Assembly: GCA_024734495.1 (NCBI GenBank)
Contig: JALMQS010000075.1
Location: forward strand, 9,792,757-9,856,756
Length of the DNA: 64,000 bases
Origin: Forficula auricularia
Lineage: Eukaryota; Arthropoda; Insecta; Dermaptera; Forficulidae
Direction of reading: 5' to 3'
Shown: positions 13,501 to 28,500 of the stretch, piece by piece
Layout of the letters: each line of letters begins with the position of its first letter
How positions within the stretch are numbered: the stretch's first letter is position 1
Program-made: the position numbers and the translations under genes
The notes under the pieces: model-generated
The model's database searches: none
What the model was told of the DNA's origin: nothing
What the model saw: only the letters and a program-made list of their open reading frames with translations

Positions 13501-16500
13501 CTTAAACCCTTTCATTTAAAATAGTAAAATTAGATAAAAAATTAATCTTGAAAGATTAACTAAAAAATGTTTTGATTTAATACAATTATTTGGCTTATAC
13601 TTTAGTTGAACGTTCATTTTTAATTATGAAAAGAATTAAAACAATCATCAGAAGTAGCCAAAGGGAAAATTATAGTTTAAAAAAACTAAAAAACCCGCTT
13701 TTGTCAGTGATGCACTAAAAAGTATAAAATAATGTAATAAACTTTTGTATGTCCAATAAGCCCCAGAAGGCTAGAAATGCAAAAACTAAGTTAAATTTGT
13801 TACAAGGGCATAGATTTTCATTTTTTGACCCTCTCGTCATTTTGGCTGGTCAGTTTTTGCATTTCTAGTCTTTTGGAAGCCCACTGATTATGTATACAAA
13901 ATTTGATTGAGTTTGGTCGAAAGGGCTAGAATTTTCATTTTGCCCCCCCTCCCCCCATTTTGGGTGCTTATTTTTAATTATTTTTTCAACAAAAATGTCA
14001 AAAATTCCATCCTCCTAAATTTTCCTTCTAATGGAATTTGCCGTAGAGTAAACAGTTTAGGAGATATATTATGTAATATTATGTATTTTGACATCTTCAG
14101 GGGTCTATTAGCCCTCCGGTTTGTCTTTATTAGAAATTGAAAAAAAAATCTAATGTTAGATTTGAGAAATAACGAACGATTATATGATGCATTTATGAAT
14201 GAATTTTTTGAAAACGAGAAAAAAAATCAATTAAAATTTAAAAAAATGAACGTTTCTTTTTAGAACAGCATCCCCTGATTGAAAAGACACAACTTGCCAC
14301 TGGAGTATACATTTTTTTTAGTATGCAATGCAATATGCTAAATACGAAATTCTTTTAACATAAAGAAATATTTCAGTCCCTTTAGTTTCGTGTTAAGCGA
14401 TTTTCACTGTATATATTATATTTATTTGCATCAAGCAGTGGATAACCTCATTAGTACAATGAATAAATAATATATTCCAACAGAAATAAAAATAAATAGT
14501 GCCAAAGATAATCTTGATTATTTTTTAATTTGAATTGCTAGGTTTAATAAATAAAGAAAAAATAATGTTTTATTGCACATTTTTGATGATTTGGTGGTTT
14601 AAATTGTGTGTAAAGAAAAGTTTCGGGTAAAACAATATAGAGTGTATATTTTTAATGAGATAATCAAATTGCATTCTGGCTGAATTTATTTCATCCAAAA
14701 TCTAGGTGGTTTCAGCTGAAAATTTTGTTTCGTTAAAGAATTATTTATATCTATAAAAATAAATAAAAGTGCTCAGTGGTCTCAATCTTTTGTTTTGTGT
14801 TTGTAAATCCCCCCCCCCCCCGCGCGCTACAAGAAAAAAATTGAATGACAAAGTGTTTGAATATGATTTGATCAAGGTAAATAGATAATTTTAAAAGAGA
14901 CAGAATTCAATCAACTATTTTCAAAAAAAAAGATGCTCAAAACTTTAATTATACATTTAAATAGATAATGTCTAGGTTAATTATTTTGATTATTTATGCC
15001 CATGGATTAAATTAATAAGTTGTTATAGGGAAATAAGGACAATAGCTTATGCAAGTATTTTTATTTTATGCCAACGTTTCGTCAGCTTTGTTGACTTCCT
15101 CATGGCTCAAACAAATTAATCTCTTTGCATATTTGTCAATTTATAAATATTCATTCTTAGCAAACACATCTAGGCACAGATTGAAAATATTTCTATTTAA
15201 ATCTGTGCCTATATGTGTTTGCTAAGAATGAATATTTATAAATTGACAAATATGCAAAGTGATTAATTTGTTTGAGCCCTGAGGAAGTCAACAAAGTTGA
15301 CGAAACGTTGGCATAAAATAAAAAAATACTTGCATAAGCTATTGTCCTTATTTCCCTGCAACAACTTATTAATTAGTCTAGGTTAATTTTAATGATTGTG
15401 AGTGATTCAATGTATTTATTTTTGGTATAGAGCCTGATGAAGCAACAATAAATTAGCGAAACGTTACGATTGGCCGTATAATTTAACACGGTGTATAATT
15501 GTTTCCTTTTTTCCTCTGATTTGTTACATCTATCAGCTATATTTATCATACATCCTTAATTTTAACTGTTTACGTGGTTAATTCTCAGACAATGAAAATT
15601 CAAGAGTGTTGTACATTGTAGATTGGCCCAAATTAACTGATGACATTAAGCGGGTTAAATCAGATTGGCCCTTTTTTATAGATTCATATATTTTTGATTG
15701 ATTTTATACATAAAATATAAAATTATTTTTAGGCTGTTATTTAAATTAAAATATAATAAATTAGAAATCATGTGTAACTATTCACAGGCATACGTTCTTT
15801 TTTTACTTTACCATACAGGTTTTAGTCAAGTATTGTAATCGTGCATGAAAAAAGTGGTTTTTTTGCTTCTTTTTTTCGAAATATCTAAAAAACGGCTGAA
15901 ACTATTTTGATTCAAAAAATTGGGCGAAACCATGGCATTTCGGTCTATAAAAAAGCCCTAATAAGTGAACATCGAAAAAATTATATTTTTCGAGATATTA
16001 ATTATTTTGTCAAAATGTTTGTTAGTCTGTGCGTTACAAAATTTTGTGGACGAGTTAGCTCAAAAACTAGTGTGAATATCAAAACCAAATTTCACACGTA
16101 GTTTTGGTGCATTGAGATTAAGAGCTGATTAGATTTTGGTGAATTTCGACCCAAAATTAAGGGGGGGGGGGGGGTTAAAATTTAAAATTATAATATTTTC
16201 AAACTAAAAAAACAAGAAAAATGAAATAAACTATAAAATGAACATAAAATAACGAAAATATTTTTTTTTCTGGCGACAAAATTAGGGAGGGTCAAAAAAT
16301 AAAAATCTAGGCCATTTGAGCAAACTCAACCAAATTTTATATACATAATCAGTGGACCCTAGAACACTAAAAATGCAAAAACAAACTCCCCAAAATGGGG
16401 GAGGGGGCGTCAAAAAATGAAAATCTAGGCCCTTCTTGTACCAAACTCAACTAGAAGTGTATGGTAAAGTCAAGTGGATGTCAATTTATTTCATTCTAAG

Positions 16501-19500
16501 TCTCGTTCCCTATAACAATTTAGACTGTAGCTTTTCGAATTGATCAAATTAAAAACAATTCAAATATAATAAAGTACAAATTCAAAATGTGTAACATTGT
16601 TTATTTCAAAAATGTTAATGACGAATACAATGAAAATAATTATAATAAATGTGTTATTAAATCCTAACAGGAGTATTAATTATCCTGAGTGCCAAAATGG
16701 TGAATTATATTCTGGAATTCGTCCTTGATGAAAGTTCAAGTTAAAAGATCTTTGTCTCCATAGCTAATTGATTGAAGCCAAAATTCAATGGAGATTAATT
16801 ATTAATAACTCCTGGTTGAACTTTTAATACTTACTTCGCCCAAAGATTGAGATGTCGAAGTTGAACTATCTTCAGTTTTGGCTCGAACAGGCCGTTGATA
16901 CTTGGGTAAACGTGCTCTTATTTCCTCCTAAAAAGTAATTATATTAAAGTTATAAATAAAAAAAATAGTTATGTAATAGAAGAAATTTTCTCTTCGGAGA
17001 GACGGGCTGGTAGAAATTTTAATTGATAAGTGATGGAAAGGCAGCCCAAGGATAGTGAAAAAATTTATTGGATATTCATTTTTTCATCACTCAAAAACCA
17101 ACGTTTCGGAGGAGTTTCGATCTTTCTCAGGGTTTAAAAGGGGTCATTGAGGGAAAAATACAAGATATTTCTCTCTCTTCTAGGAGTGCTTGACAGAATC
17201 ATCAATAGGGACCGTGTGTCACGAATTTAGCGCCAACTGGCAACCAAAATGTAAACTAATCATAAGTTTCCTGTATTTGATTCAATCGAGAATCGAATGC
17301 AGGTGATTTTTGTCAGATATTAAGTGAAAATAATATCCGAATTTATATATTTCTAACTTGAAATAATGAATTTAAATAATTTTCTAATTAATATATTAAA
17401 GAATAATTAAAATATTAAAGAGAATTGTTTTTGATCGCGTTTTTAAGAAGATATATATATATCGCGATAATACTGCCGGTTGAGGCTATTGGAGTCTGCT
17501 GAATCTTAAGTCTGGACCAAGAGAGAATGAAAATATATATCTTGCTTAAAAAACGCGATCAAAAACAATTATCCTTAATATTTTAATTATTCTTTAATAT
17601 ATTAATTCATTATTTCAACATAGAACTATATAAATTAGGATATTATTTTCACTTAATATCTGACAAAAATCACCTGCATTCGATTCGCAAATCGAATCAA
17701 ATACAGGAAACTTATGATTAATTGATGGCAAACACCTAACACACTTGTTAACAGATCGAGCGCGCTGGACTGGGAGATTGAATATATAACATCTAAGATT
17801 ACAAATCCATTTGGTGATCCATATCAGTGTTTGATATAAAAAGCGTCATGCATGCTAATCGTGAAATGATGCTGGATCATAGCTAGATGGATCACATCTT
17901 TTTCATATTCTCTTGGTCCAGACTTAAGATTCAGCAGACTCCAATAGCCTCAACCAGCAATAGTATCGCGATATATATATATCTTGTTTAAAAACGCAAT
18001 CAAAAACAATTCTCTTTAATAAGTTAATTATTCTTTAATAAATTAATTAAAAAATTATTCAAAATGTAAACATAATAGGGGTATTTATTAAATGTTTATA
18101 TGTCATTTTTTGTTTACTATCTTCTATTATAAAGCGCTTATGCTGTCCGTCGCGAGCCTCTCATTTAAAACCCACAAATAGTTTATGTCAAATTTATTAA
18201 AATTAGAAAATTTAAATTATTATTTTAAAACCCACGAATGTTTAGGGTCAAAAAATCAAGAAGCCTCCTGGTCAGCAAGATGCCCGCCGAAGACGGACTT
18301 CGCAGCTGGTTATTATTATAATTTATTTATTTAAAAATACAATATTTCCAGAATAAATAAATAAAAACAAAATAATATGTGTATTTGTCACAATTCACCC
18401 AAATTATTTGAATAAATAAACACAAGAGAGCGCTACCTTCGGCAGTAGTGCTGCCTCTATGTTTAACGCACGATCCCTATAGACTTTTTAAAAATTGCCT
18501 TACCATCACTTATCACTTAATAGTTATATAATTGTAAAATTACAAAAAAAACGTACCAATGAAATATCTTCTTGAGGATGAATAATTTTACTAGATGCTC
18601 CGGTTGTATTAATTAATGTAACTTTTTGAGGTGAATCAGAAGTTGACGATGAATTTGTAGTTCCAGAACTTGATGTAGTAGTTGCGACACTAAAATTATA
18701 ATAAATACTTTTAGTAACAAAATTGGAATTGGAGATATTTGCACAAAGCAAAAAATGTATACTAATTATAATTATATTTTTGGCCAGCTTTCGGCAATGT
18801 CCCAACTTTGAAGCCATTTAAATAGGCGATAGAGGGCAGGCAGCACTTCCAGTATCTCACTTTAAGCTTTCACAATCTTTCTAGAGGGATACAAGTAACA
18901 CAAATGGGATAGGGACGGCTTTGATATGTCAATAGCACAGTTTCGTAGAAGGGTCACCCATCTAAGAGCCAAACGAGCTACATGTTACTTAACTTGGGTG
19001 ATCATATGGAAACGAAGATGCTTTCAACATACGAGGATAAGTCAAAAATTACCTACACTTTTCGTTCTACAACTTTATTAAACTAAGATAGGTGTACAAC
19101 AGATACATTATTTTTCGATATAGTCTCCACCTTTAGCAATGCACTTGGTCCAGCGAGCCACAAGCTTCCGGATGCCTTCCTGGTAGAAGGTTTTCGGTTG
19201 GTCATGAAGCCACTTTTGCACCGCATCCCGAACGTCCATGTCTGAGGCAAATCGACGACCTCTCAAAGCTTCCTTGAGCGGTCCAAAGAGATGAAAGTCT
19301 GAGGGAGCGAGATCTGGGCTGTAGGGAGGGTGTTCCAGGGTCTCAAAGCGTCTCAAAGTTGACGGTCGCCCAGCTCCCTCTTTTTGTGTTACGCTCGTTC
19401 GGCCACTTTTAAACATTTCGATCCATAAAAAAACGCTTTTACGAGATAAAGCACTTTCCCCGTATTGTGACAAAAGTCTCCGGTGAATTTCAGCACCTTT

Positions 19501-22500
19501 CACACCCTCTGACCACTCCTCGTTGCTCCTCTTTGGTGCAATCTGATAGCGGAGCTGACATGCTTATGCTGTTGTAGCTAGACGACAACTGACGCGATCG
19601 TGATTAAATTCCGCACACGTGACCACAGACGCGCCAACTCAACGCATGCGCATGCGGCCGCCTCCTATCTTAGTTTAATAAAGTTGTAGAACGAAAAGTG
19701 TAGGTAATTTTTGACTTATCCTCGTATATGGGAAGTGCCTGGCGTAATGTTTGCTTTCCAACGTGCAGGCCCGCAATCGATTCAAGGTCATATTAGGAAT
19801 TTCCAAGATAATGATTAAAGATTACTCACTTATTTACAATATAAAAGGCTCAAATCGCGCCTGTCTCGTATATGGCTCGCATCAGTGGAGAGGTGCCTCC
19901 AAGCATTCTCTTGCCACCCTGGATGCAATTCAGAGGCGAGCAATAAAACTAATAGGAGATTCTAGCTCACTGGGTTCCTTGTCCTCATCTTAGAGCCGTC
20001 TCCACCTTTTCTCTTTGTTATAAATATATAGTACCATGAGTTTTTTCTAATGAGATAAAGTCAATTATCCACCCCTAATAAACATGCGATTTTTAAAAAC
20101 ATAAAATCCTCCCCTATTAGACACAAATTGAACAAACGCATTCGTGCAGTTGTTTTTCCCTAGGAGTTTAAGAAACTGCAATTCCCGTTTCTACCTTTGC
20201 CTACAACTTTCGATCATTTAAGACTCATTTATTAGCAATGAAGCTGTTGAAGCTTTTCTTTTTGTGATTAAATTGATTAAAATTAGAATTTTTAGTGAAA
20301 TCATACATAGTTAATTATAATTATTTATTGAACACGAACAAATAATACAATACAACTACGACGTTTCGATCGACTTATTCTGCTATGGTTCTTAAGTACG
20401 AGCACCCAATCGATCCTAAATCAGAGTGGGTTGTCATTAGGGTGATGACTTTTTCAATATTTTTCTCAAAAATTATTTAATTTAGCACATATGGATGAAC
20501 TTTTGCCTATTAATGACTAAAATGAGTATATTCCATTGAAATATTAAAAAAGGTCACGCACAAACTGTTTTTAAATTTTTTGTATGCCGTTTTAATATTT
20601 TATAAAATTATTTTAACAATATTTATATATAATATCTCAAATGCTTGAAAACCCCCTGGAAAACAGATAAATCTCCAATCAACGTTGCCCAAAACAACCA
20701 GTGCTGTGAGCGTGAGGTCAAAATTATGCAAGACTTGCACGATTCCTGTCGCAACAAGGACAACCTCCCACTGAGATCCATCCTGTCCAATGACATTATA
20801 ATGACTTCCTTGTGTGTTTGATGACACTATATAATGTTGTATATATACTCTAAAGCATGGGTTCAATTTTATATCTGCTTTTAGTGACTTCAAACAATGG
20901 TCAAAAAACTGATAAATGAATTTTTTTTAATCATTTTGTGCGTGAGGTTTTTTATCAAATCTCTTTGAAAGTAAGATTTTATCTAAACTTTAATGAAAGC
21001 TCATCAAATTATGATACAGGGAAATGAGGTTGTAAAAAAATATCACCGTAGTGCTGCTACTTGAGAACGATCGAAGAATAAGTCGATCGAAAGGTCGCGT
21101 CGTAGTTGTATCGTATTATTTGTTCAATAAATAATTATAATTAATGATGTATGATTTCACTAAAAATTCAAATTTCATTCAAGACTCACCTTTTCAAATA
21201 TGGCTCCAAACCAACCCCTGAAATTGCCCACTCTTCTTGCTACAATACAAGAGTTATTATAAGTTACCCCTTGGTGTAAAACATTCTTGCATCATAAAGA
21301 AAAAAATATATAAAATTAACTCAAATCGTTTATTTTTATTAAAAACTGAAACATAATGTAAAGTATTAGAAAACTTCAATTATTTTCTAATTTCATGGTC
21401 TTTATTATTATTATTATTTTTTTAATAAGCATACAAACAACAGTACAACAAATAAACAGTACCTGGCCACCGAGCGATGGTAACTTTTTGCTTCAGTTAA
21501 AAGCTATATATTAATCCAGAACCCCCCTCGCCCTCAGACCCCACCCCCGACCCCTCCACCACTGCAGCCTCACATCCCCCACCCCGCATCCCCACCTCCC
21601 ACCCCCTCACCCAGTTTTTGCATTTCAAGCCTTGTAGTGGCCCACAGATTATGTGTATATATATATGTAGTATGTGTATATAAGAATGATGAATATCTAA
21701 GGATGATAAGTATTACAATTGAAGAAGTTCTTGGTTTAGCCAAGAAAGAGCATAACTTCTATATAGAAGAGTTCTTGAGGGAAAATGAATGAGGTTAGTA
21801 TGATGGGGCCACAAAGTAGATATGGAGGACTGCTCGGATATTTAGAGGAGTGAAAATATCAGTGAAGCGCAACGAACCATGACTCGGTAACTATTTGCTA
21901 ACCAGTTAATTAGCTATATGTGAATCCCCCAGGCATCCTTCCAGCAGGTTAAATAGCTTGAGCTGCCCGCCTCAGTCACCCAGATTTTGCATTTCAAGCC
22001 ATTGTAGTGACTGCATAGCTCAATGTGTATATATGTATAGGTATATAAATAAATAGCCGTATAATAATTTTTTAATTAAATAACAATTTTTGAGTTCATC
22101 AATTAAATTGCCAAATTCTAATATAGAAAAAATACGTTTGTGGGATTTAAAACTCGATTTTTAATCAATTAAATTGGCTAACTTTTAATATATATATAAT
22201 AATATTTGTAATGATCTATTAGTGGAATTTAAAATTAAAAAAACCAATTAATAATTAAAAGGAAATTGAATAAAAATGTAAATATACATTTTTATCGAGA
22301 CAACCACCTGTGAATAATTATTTCAATTAACAAAAAACCCATCAAAAACAACTTAGCTGAAGATGAGACCGTGACAGATCGAATCGCCAACACAAAACCC
22401 TCCTAACCCGAGAATTTCATCCAAATCGTTAGAGCCGTTTTTGAGAACCCGATTGGATATATATATATATATATTTGCTCGTTTAATATAATAAGATAAG

Positions 22501-25500
22501 ATAAGATTGTCTGTTTATTTGATATACTGTTGTTTGTACGATTATTAATGAAAAATTAATAAAATAAATAAATAAATTAAATAAATAATTTCGTGGTCGA
22601 GCCCGAAATATATACTCCCAGATCTGTCTGACAACCAAACGCCCCCAACAAGAAAAAAAGTTACAAATTTGTTTTGATATTAAATAGATAATATTTTGTC
22701 TAAATCAATTGTAAAATAATAAGATAAAATAATTTACCTATAGGCTGGAAATGTTGGTTTTACAGGTCCAATAGAAGGATTTGTAGTTGAGGTAATAGGT
22801 TTAAAATCAGCTCCCACAGGTGTAGATGATGCAGTTGTAGTTGTCTTAAGATAAAGAAAAATTAATTTAATATTTGAAAGTATTGGATAAATCATAAAAA
22901 AAAAAAAAAAAAAAAAAATGAAAAACTTACCGCAGCGGCAGGGAAAAGAGGTTTATTTTGTTGAGGAGAATTACTTGCTTGAGTGATTCCAATATTCATT
23001 TGTGGAGGGAGACCACCCATATTCATCATTTGCATTCTAAAAATTTTAATTTTAAATCACTATTTTGTTATATTGAATACAAGCATGCAGAGAGAGAGAG
23101 AGAGAGAGAGAGAAAAAAGTCGAAAGGGAAGACCTGAAGGAGGGCATATTTTGGCTATAAAAGGGAAAATTTGGGAAATCGGAATAAAGTTCAAATATAA
23201 AAGTAATGGGGGAAATGGTGTCTGCGTGCAACTGTATATAACAACGAAGGAATGTTAACATTAAAAGAAGATCTAGAACAATTATTATTGGGCAAAACAT
23301 GTGAAGAAAAAACCTTGATAGTATGCCTTTTTACTTTACCATACAGGGTATGGGTCAAGTATTGTAATCGTGCATGAAAAAAGTGTTTTTTTTTCCATCT
23401 TTTTTTCGAAATATCTCAAAAACAGCTTAAACTATTTTGATTAAAATAATTGAGCGAAACCATGGCATTTCGCTCTACAAAAAAACACTTATAAGTGGAC
23501 ATCGAAAAAACTATATTTTTCGAGATAATAATTGTTTTGTCAAAGTGAGTGTCGGTCTGTCTGTGCGTTAACAAATTTTTGTGGACGAGCTAGCTCAAAA
23601 ACTAGTTTGAATATCGAAACCAAATTTCACACGTAGTTTTGGTCCATTGAGATTAAGAGCTGATTAGATTTTGGTGCATATCGACCCAAAATTAAGGGAG
23701 TTGGAAGGGGGCTCTTTTAAAAAAATTAAAAATCTAGGCCATTTGAGCAAACTTAACCAAATTTTGTATACATAATCAGTGGGACCCCAGAAGTCTAAAA
23801 ATGCAAAAACTAGCTGCCCAAAATGGGGGGGAGGGGTGTATGGTCAAAAAATGAAAATCTAAGCTCTTGTACCTAACTCAACCAAATTTTGTATACATAA
23901 TCAGTGGAGCCCCAGAAGTCTAAAAGGGTAAAAACTAACCCCCCACTCCTACATGAATATAAATAATTTTATTAAATATATAATATAAGTGAGGGGCCAG
24001 GATGTATGGTAAAGTCTAGTGGATGGTCACATCAGAACACGTCAGCTTATTTAGTAATGTGCGCTTAATCGAGAATTTAAATTTATTTAGAGCTGACAAA
24101 TAAGTCATTAAAAATACTCTTAAATTAAATGTAATAAGTATTTAAAATAAATTAAATAATTTTCAATTTTAAAACGAATTAGATCAGTTTTCATTTTTTA
24201 GTAGTAATGTGTTAATTTTGCACAGCAGTTTATTTTGAATGGGAGGATTAATGGAGATAAGGAGGGGACTTGTTGTGCTCAGCCTATGCAATTGACACTA
24301 AGAGCCGGTTGTATGTCGCAAAGTAAATGCTTATTACCACTAACCAAAGGGTAGATGGTAAATGGAGGGGCTGGGATCATGCCAATCAGATGACAGGAAC
24401 TTTCAGTGCCTGTCATCGGATTGGCCATTCCAGTCCCTCCATTTACCATCTACGCCATGTTAGTGGTAATAAGCATTTACTTGCGACATATCTTTCGGTC
24501 TACTAAGGACCTGAACATTTGATACAAAAGTGAAGGTAAAAGAGCGAGAAAGAATATATTAGTATTTTGTTATACAAATAATAAAATAAATATGTTTACC
24601 CTGGAGGCATAAAATGAGGTGTCATAGGACCCATCGGACCCATCATTGGATGATGATGACCCATTGGTGGAGCAAATTGGCCCATTGGCATATGCATTGA
24701 TGCCTGTGGTTGCATTAAGCTAGGAATAAGTTGTGCGCCAGGACCTGAGCCAAGAATTCCTTCCGGTTTTGCCTTCTTTGCAACGGGTTCATCTTCACCA
24801 CTACTTGGCGAGCCTGGTCTAACACCTAAATAATTAAAAGAAACAATTAAAAACGGATTGTTTTAGTGTTATCATAGAACATCTTAGGTGAATTGAGATA
24901 ATTATTAAAAAGTTACTATTAGAATTACAATATCCTTGCAATAGTTCAGATGTAGGGGAGAAACTATTTATTATTCAGTATTGAAGTGAATACTGTATTT
25001 TAATCTTGCTAACTGATAGTATGTTGAGATTTTAAAACGGGCTCATCAAAAGTTACATAAAGGTTCAGTTAAAGTTTGAATTTTTATTTAAATCACAAAT
25101 GATTAATTTATAATTATTATTATTATTTTTTTTTAATGATATTGATGTGAGAAGGAGATACACCAGAAGGTCCATCCCCTAAAGGCCTGTATGGGCTGGC
25201 CCCTCAATCGTGAAAAGAACAGAGTAGAAGGAAAAGAAGCCGGGATCACGAGCCAATCTCAGAAACTTAGATACAGTTCAATATCCAATTTACTAAGGTT
25301 TTAGGGGCTTCGAGCAGTGGTAAATTCTCCGCGCGATAAATTAGGTTAAATTTATCTCCCACTTAATTTTTATTACCAGACCCTATACTTACAGAAAAAA
25401 ATGTCTGGGTATAGCCGGGAATCGAACCCGAGACCTCCGGGTTGCCAGCCAGTTATTCTGACCATTACACCACGGAGGCGGACAAATATTGAAACAAATA

Positions 25501-28500
25501 ATTACAATATAAATACAATAAATAATTATAAATTAATCATGTGTGATTTAAATAAAAATTCAAACTGTAATCAAATTAATCACAAAAATAAAAGCTTCAT
25601 TACTAATAAAGGTTCAGTCTTTGCTATTCATGCCCTTGTCTGAATGCTTCAAATTTGAAAGAATAGGATCCTCAAAAAAAGGAAGAATAATAATAAGATT
25701 TTGTTGCACAAAAGGTGTAATTCCTACAGCGAACTAATATTTTTAATTTTTTTATAATTTTTTTATAATGTCTTTAAAATCTTTAAACGTCTAACAACAA
25801 AGTCTATTCTCTAAGCCAGTGATTCTCAACCAGTGTGCCGCGAGATTCTTGAAGTGTGCCGCCACAGCTAGGCAGTGGTCCCTCCCGAATTGATAATTAT
25901 TTATTTTTTTTACATTTATTTATCAAGTGACACTACATTTGATGCAAAATTTATTTGATCATTTGAACTAAAGAGAGTAATATTTTACAGGGTGCAGAAT
26001 GTCCTATGATAATTTTAAAGGTACATCAATCAATAAACCAAATAAAATTCTATTAATTTATTTTATTGTTAGTGTGCCGTCAAATTTAAAAATTATTAAA
26101 AGTGTGCCGTGACGAAAAAAAGGTTGAGAATCACTGCTCTAAGCAAAAACGTTAACAAAGAGAAACAAAGAGGTTGTCCTCTGCTTGATGCAAATAAACA
26201 TACACACATATATATCGAGATGATAAATAAACTTTAAATTATATATAATATATATAATTATATATAATTTAAAAGTTTATTTATCATCTCGATATATATG
26301 TGTGTATGTTTATTTACAGTTCGTTTTGTACGTTTTTATGGGGTAAATAAATTTTTATCAGAAATCTAACTCATTTCATCTTATTCTACACCCTTTTAGG
26401 TACCAGAATCCACTCTTAAGTCCAAACCCGTTTTTTGACACACTAGGTCCCTTTTCTCGGAGAAGGTCACATATATTATTTTTATTTTAATTATGGTTTA
26501 TAAAATGAATTTGTTTGGATAAAATATATAACATTTATAAAAGTTTTTTATTATACAAAATATATTTAAATTGAATGTAATGGAAGGCAGCCCAGGAGTA
26601 GTGAGAAAAGAAAAAAATAACACATATCAAATAAGGTGTAATTTATTGGAATCCTTCCTCCTTTCCTTTCAAACTGACATTTCGGAGGATTCTTCTCTCC
26701 TTCTTCAGGGTTTCAAGGGGTCAATGAATGAAACAAATAAAATGTTTCCTTCTTCTCTCCACAGCAGTGTTCAAAACTTTCTTTTTTAGCAAAGGATTAG
26801 AAAACCAATTTTTCCCCCTCCTTTTCTTAATTAGAAATCTCACTACCCCTGGGGCTGCCTTCCATTACATTCAATTAAAAGTTCTACCAGTCAGTCTCTC
26901 TCCAGAGAAAATTTCGTTGCAAAAAATATATTTAAATATTTAAAAATAATAGATAGAAAAAACAGAATTATCATTAGATGCGGCCAAAAAAAATTGAATT
27001 GTTAATTAGACTAGCTATGTGGGTTTTTTGGTGAATTTTCTTTTTTTATTAAAAATAGCTGAGATACTAGATTGAGAATAACAAATCAAACTATCGCGCG
27101 CTATGGAAAAGTGAAATCAAATGAAAAATATTAATTAATTTAGAATTCCGCGAGTAAACTCGCGAGACAAATCCACTCAACGGAATTTTTAACAAATTAT
27201 AAGTAAATTTGTTTTTCTAGTATATTTATACAAATATAGAAAATTATCAAATTAATTAAATTAATCTTAAGAAATTCAAAGAGAAATTCAAAGATGTTTT
27301 TATAAAGCGAAATTTAGAGAATACTTAGCGAGACTACCGTTTTATAAGAACCATTGAGGTCCAGCTGATTCTCCATCCTGAACCAAGAGAGCGAAAAAAG
27401 ATATGGTCCATCTGGATGTTACCCGGTATCAATCCGCGTATAGCCCGCATGATACCCCACCCCGGACCACCCAGAGGGACATGGCATCTCAAGTTCTTAT
27501 ATATTACTCTCTCGATTCAGACGCCTTTTACAAGTCTATTCTTACATAGAGATGATACAAATTAATTTAGAATTCAGCGAGCAAATTCACTCAACGGAAT
27601 TTTTAACAAATTATAAGTAAATTTGTTTTTCTAGTATATTTATACAAATATAGAAAATTATCAAATTAATTAAATTAATCTTAAGAAATTAAGTGGTCCG
27701 GGGTGGGGTATCATGCGGGCTATACGCGGATTGATACCGGGTAACATCCAGATGGACCATATCTTTTTTCGCTCTCTTGGTTCAGGATGGAGAATCAGCT
27801 GGACCTCAATGGTTCTTATAAAACGGTAGTCTCGCTAAGTATTCTCTAAATTTCGCTTTATAAAAACATCCCTGAACCTCTCCTTGAATTTCTTAAGATT
27901 AATTTAATTAATTTGAAAAATATTAATATAAGCAAATACTGTATATACCAATACAGGACAGTCTGTCAAAATACAATAGAAAAGCAAGCCGTTTTTGGTC
28001 TCATGAATTTGAGCGCCACCATGCGAGCAAAATGGAAATCTTGAAGTCAAATCCGACTTTCGGCTACCGACAAAATTAAAAAAAAACTTGAGCGTCATGG
28101 AAAAAATATATATTGTGTCCGTTTAATGTTATATATGATTTAATAAGATCGATTTTAAATAATTTACGCATTTTAATATTATGCGCTTTATGTAGTTTAC
28201 TTTTTCTCGCTAGAGTGTGCTGTTTTCAGGGTACCATATTTTTGACAGGCTGTCCTGTATTGTTATATACAGTATTTGATATAAGTGATAAAATTAACAT
28301 TTTTGAAAATGATCCAATTCACTTACCTGCAGATTTGCCTTGTCGTTGTCTTTCATGTTCTTTTACATCCTCTGGAGGAATTCCTTCCATTCCATAAATT
28401 TCTATTTCAATATTTGATCTATTTGGTAATGAATTAGGTACTTTGTCAATGGTTTCTTTATGTACCTAAATAAAAAGTAATTGAAATTATTTATTGATAA

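Noticed and set aside
18524..18817. 97-codon single ORF as a separate gene
   Set aside because: Only 18557-18689 is real coding sequence, BuGZ exon 7; the rest is intron read through.
20600..20893. 97-codon minus-strand ORF in a fold-back spacer
   Set aside because: No recognisable domain, no splice or promoter context, and it lies in repeat DNA.
25403..25483. A minus-strand tRNA gene
   Set aside because: A and B boxes are present, but the sequences where the acceptor arms should be do not pair, and the block continues into a repeat body with a second copy elsewhere. It is the head of a SINE.
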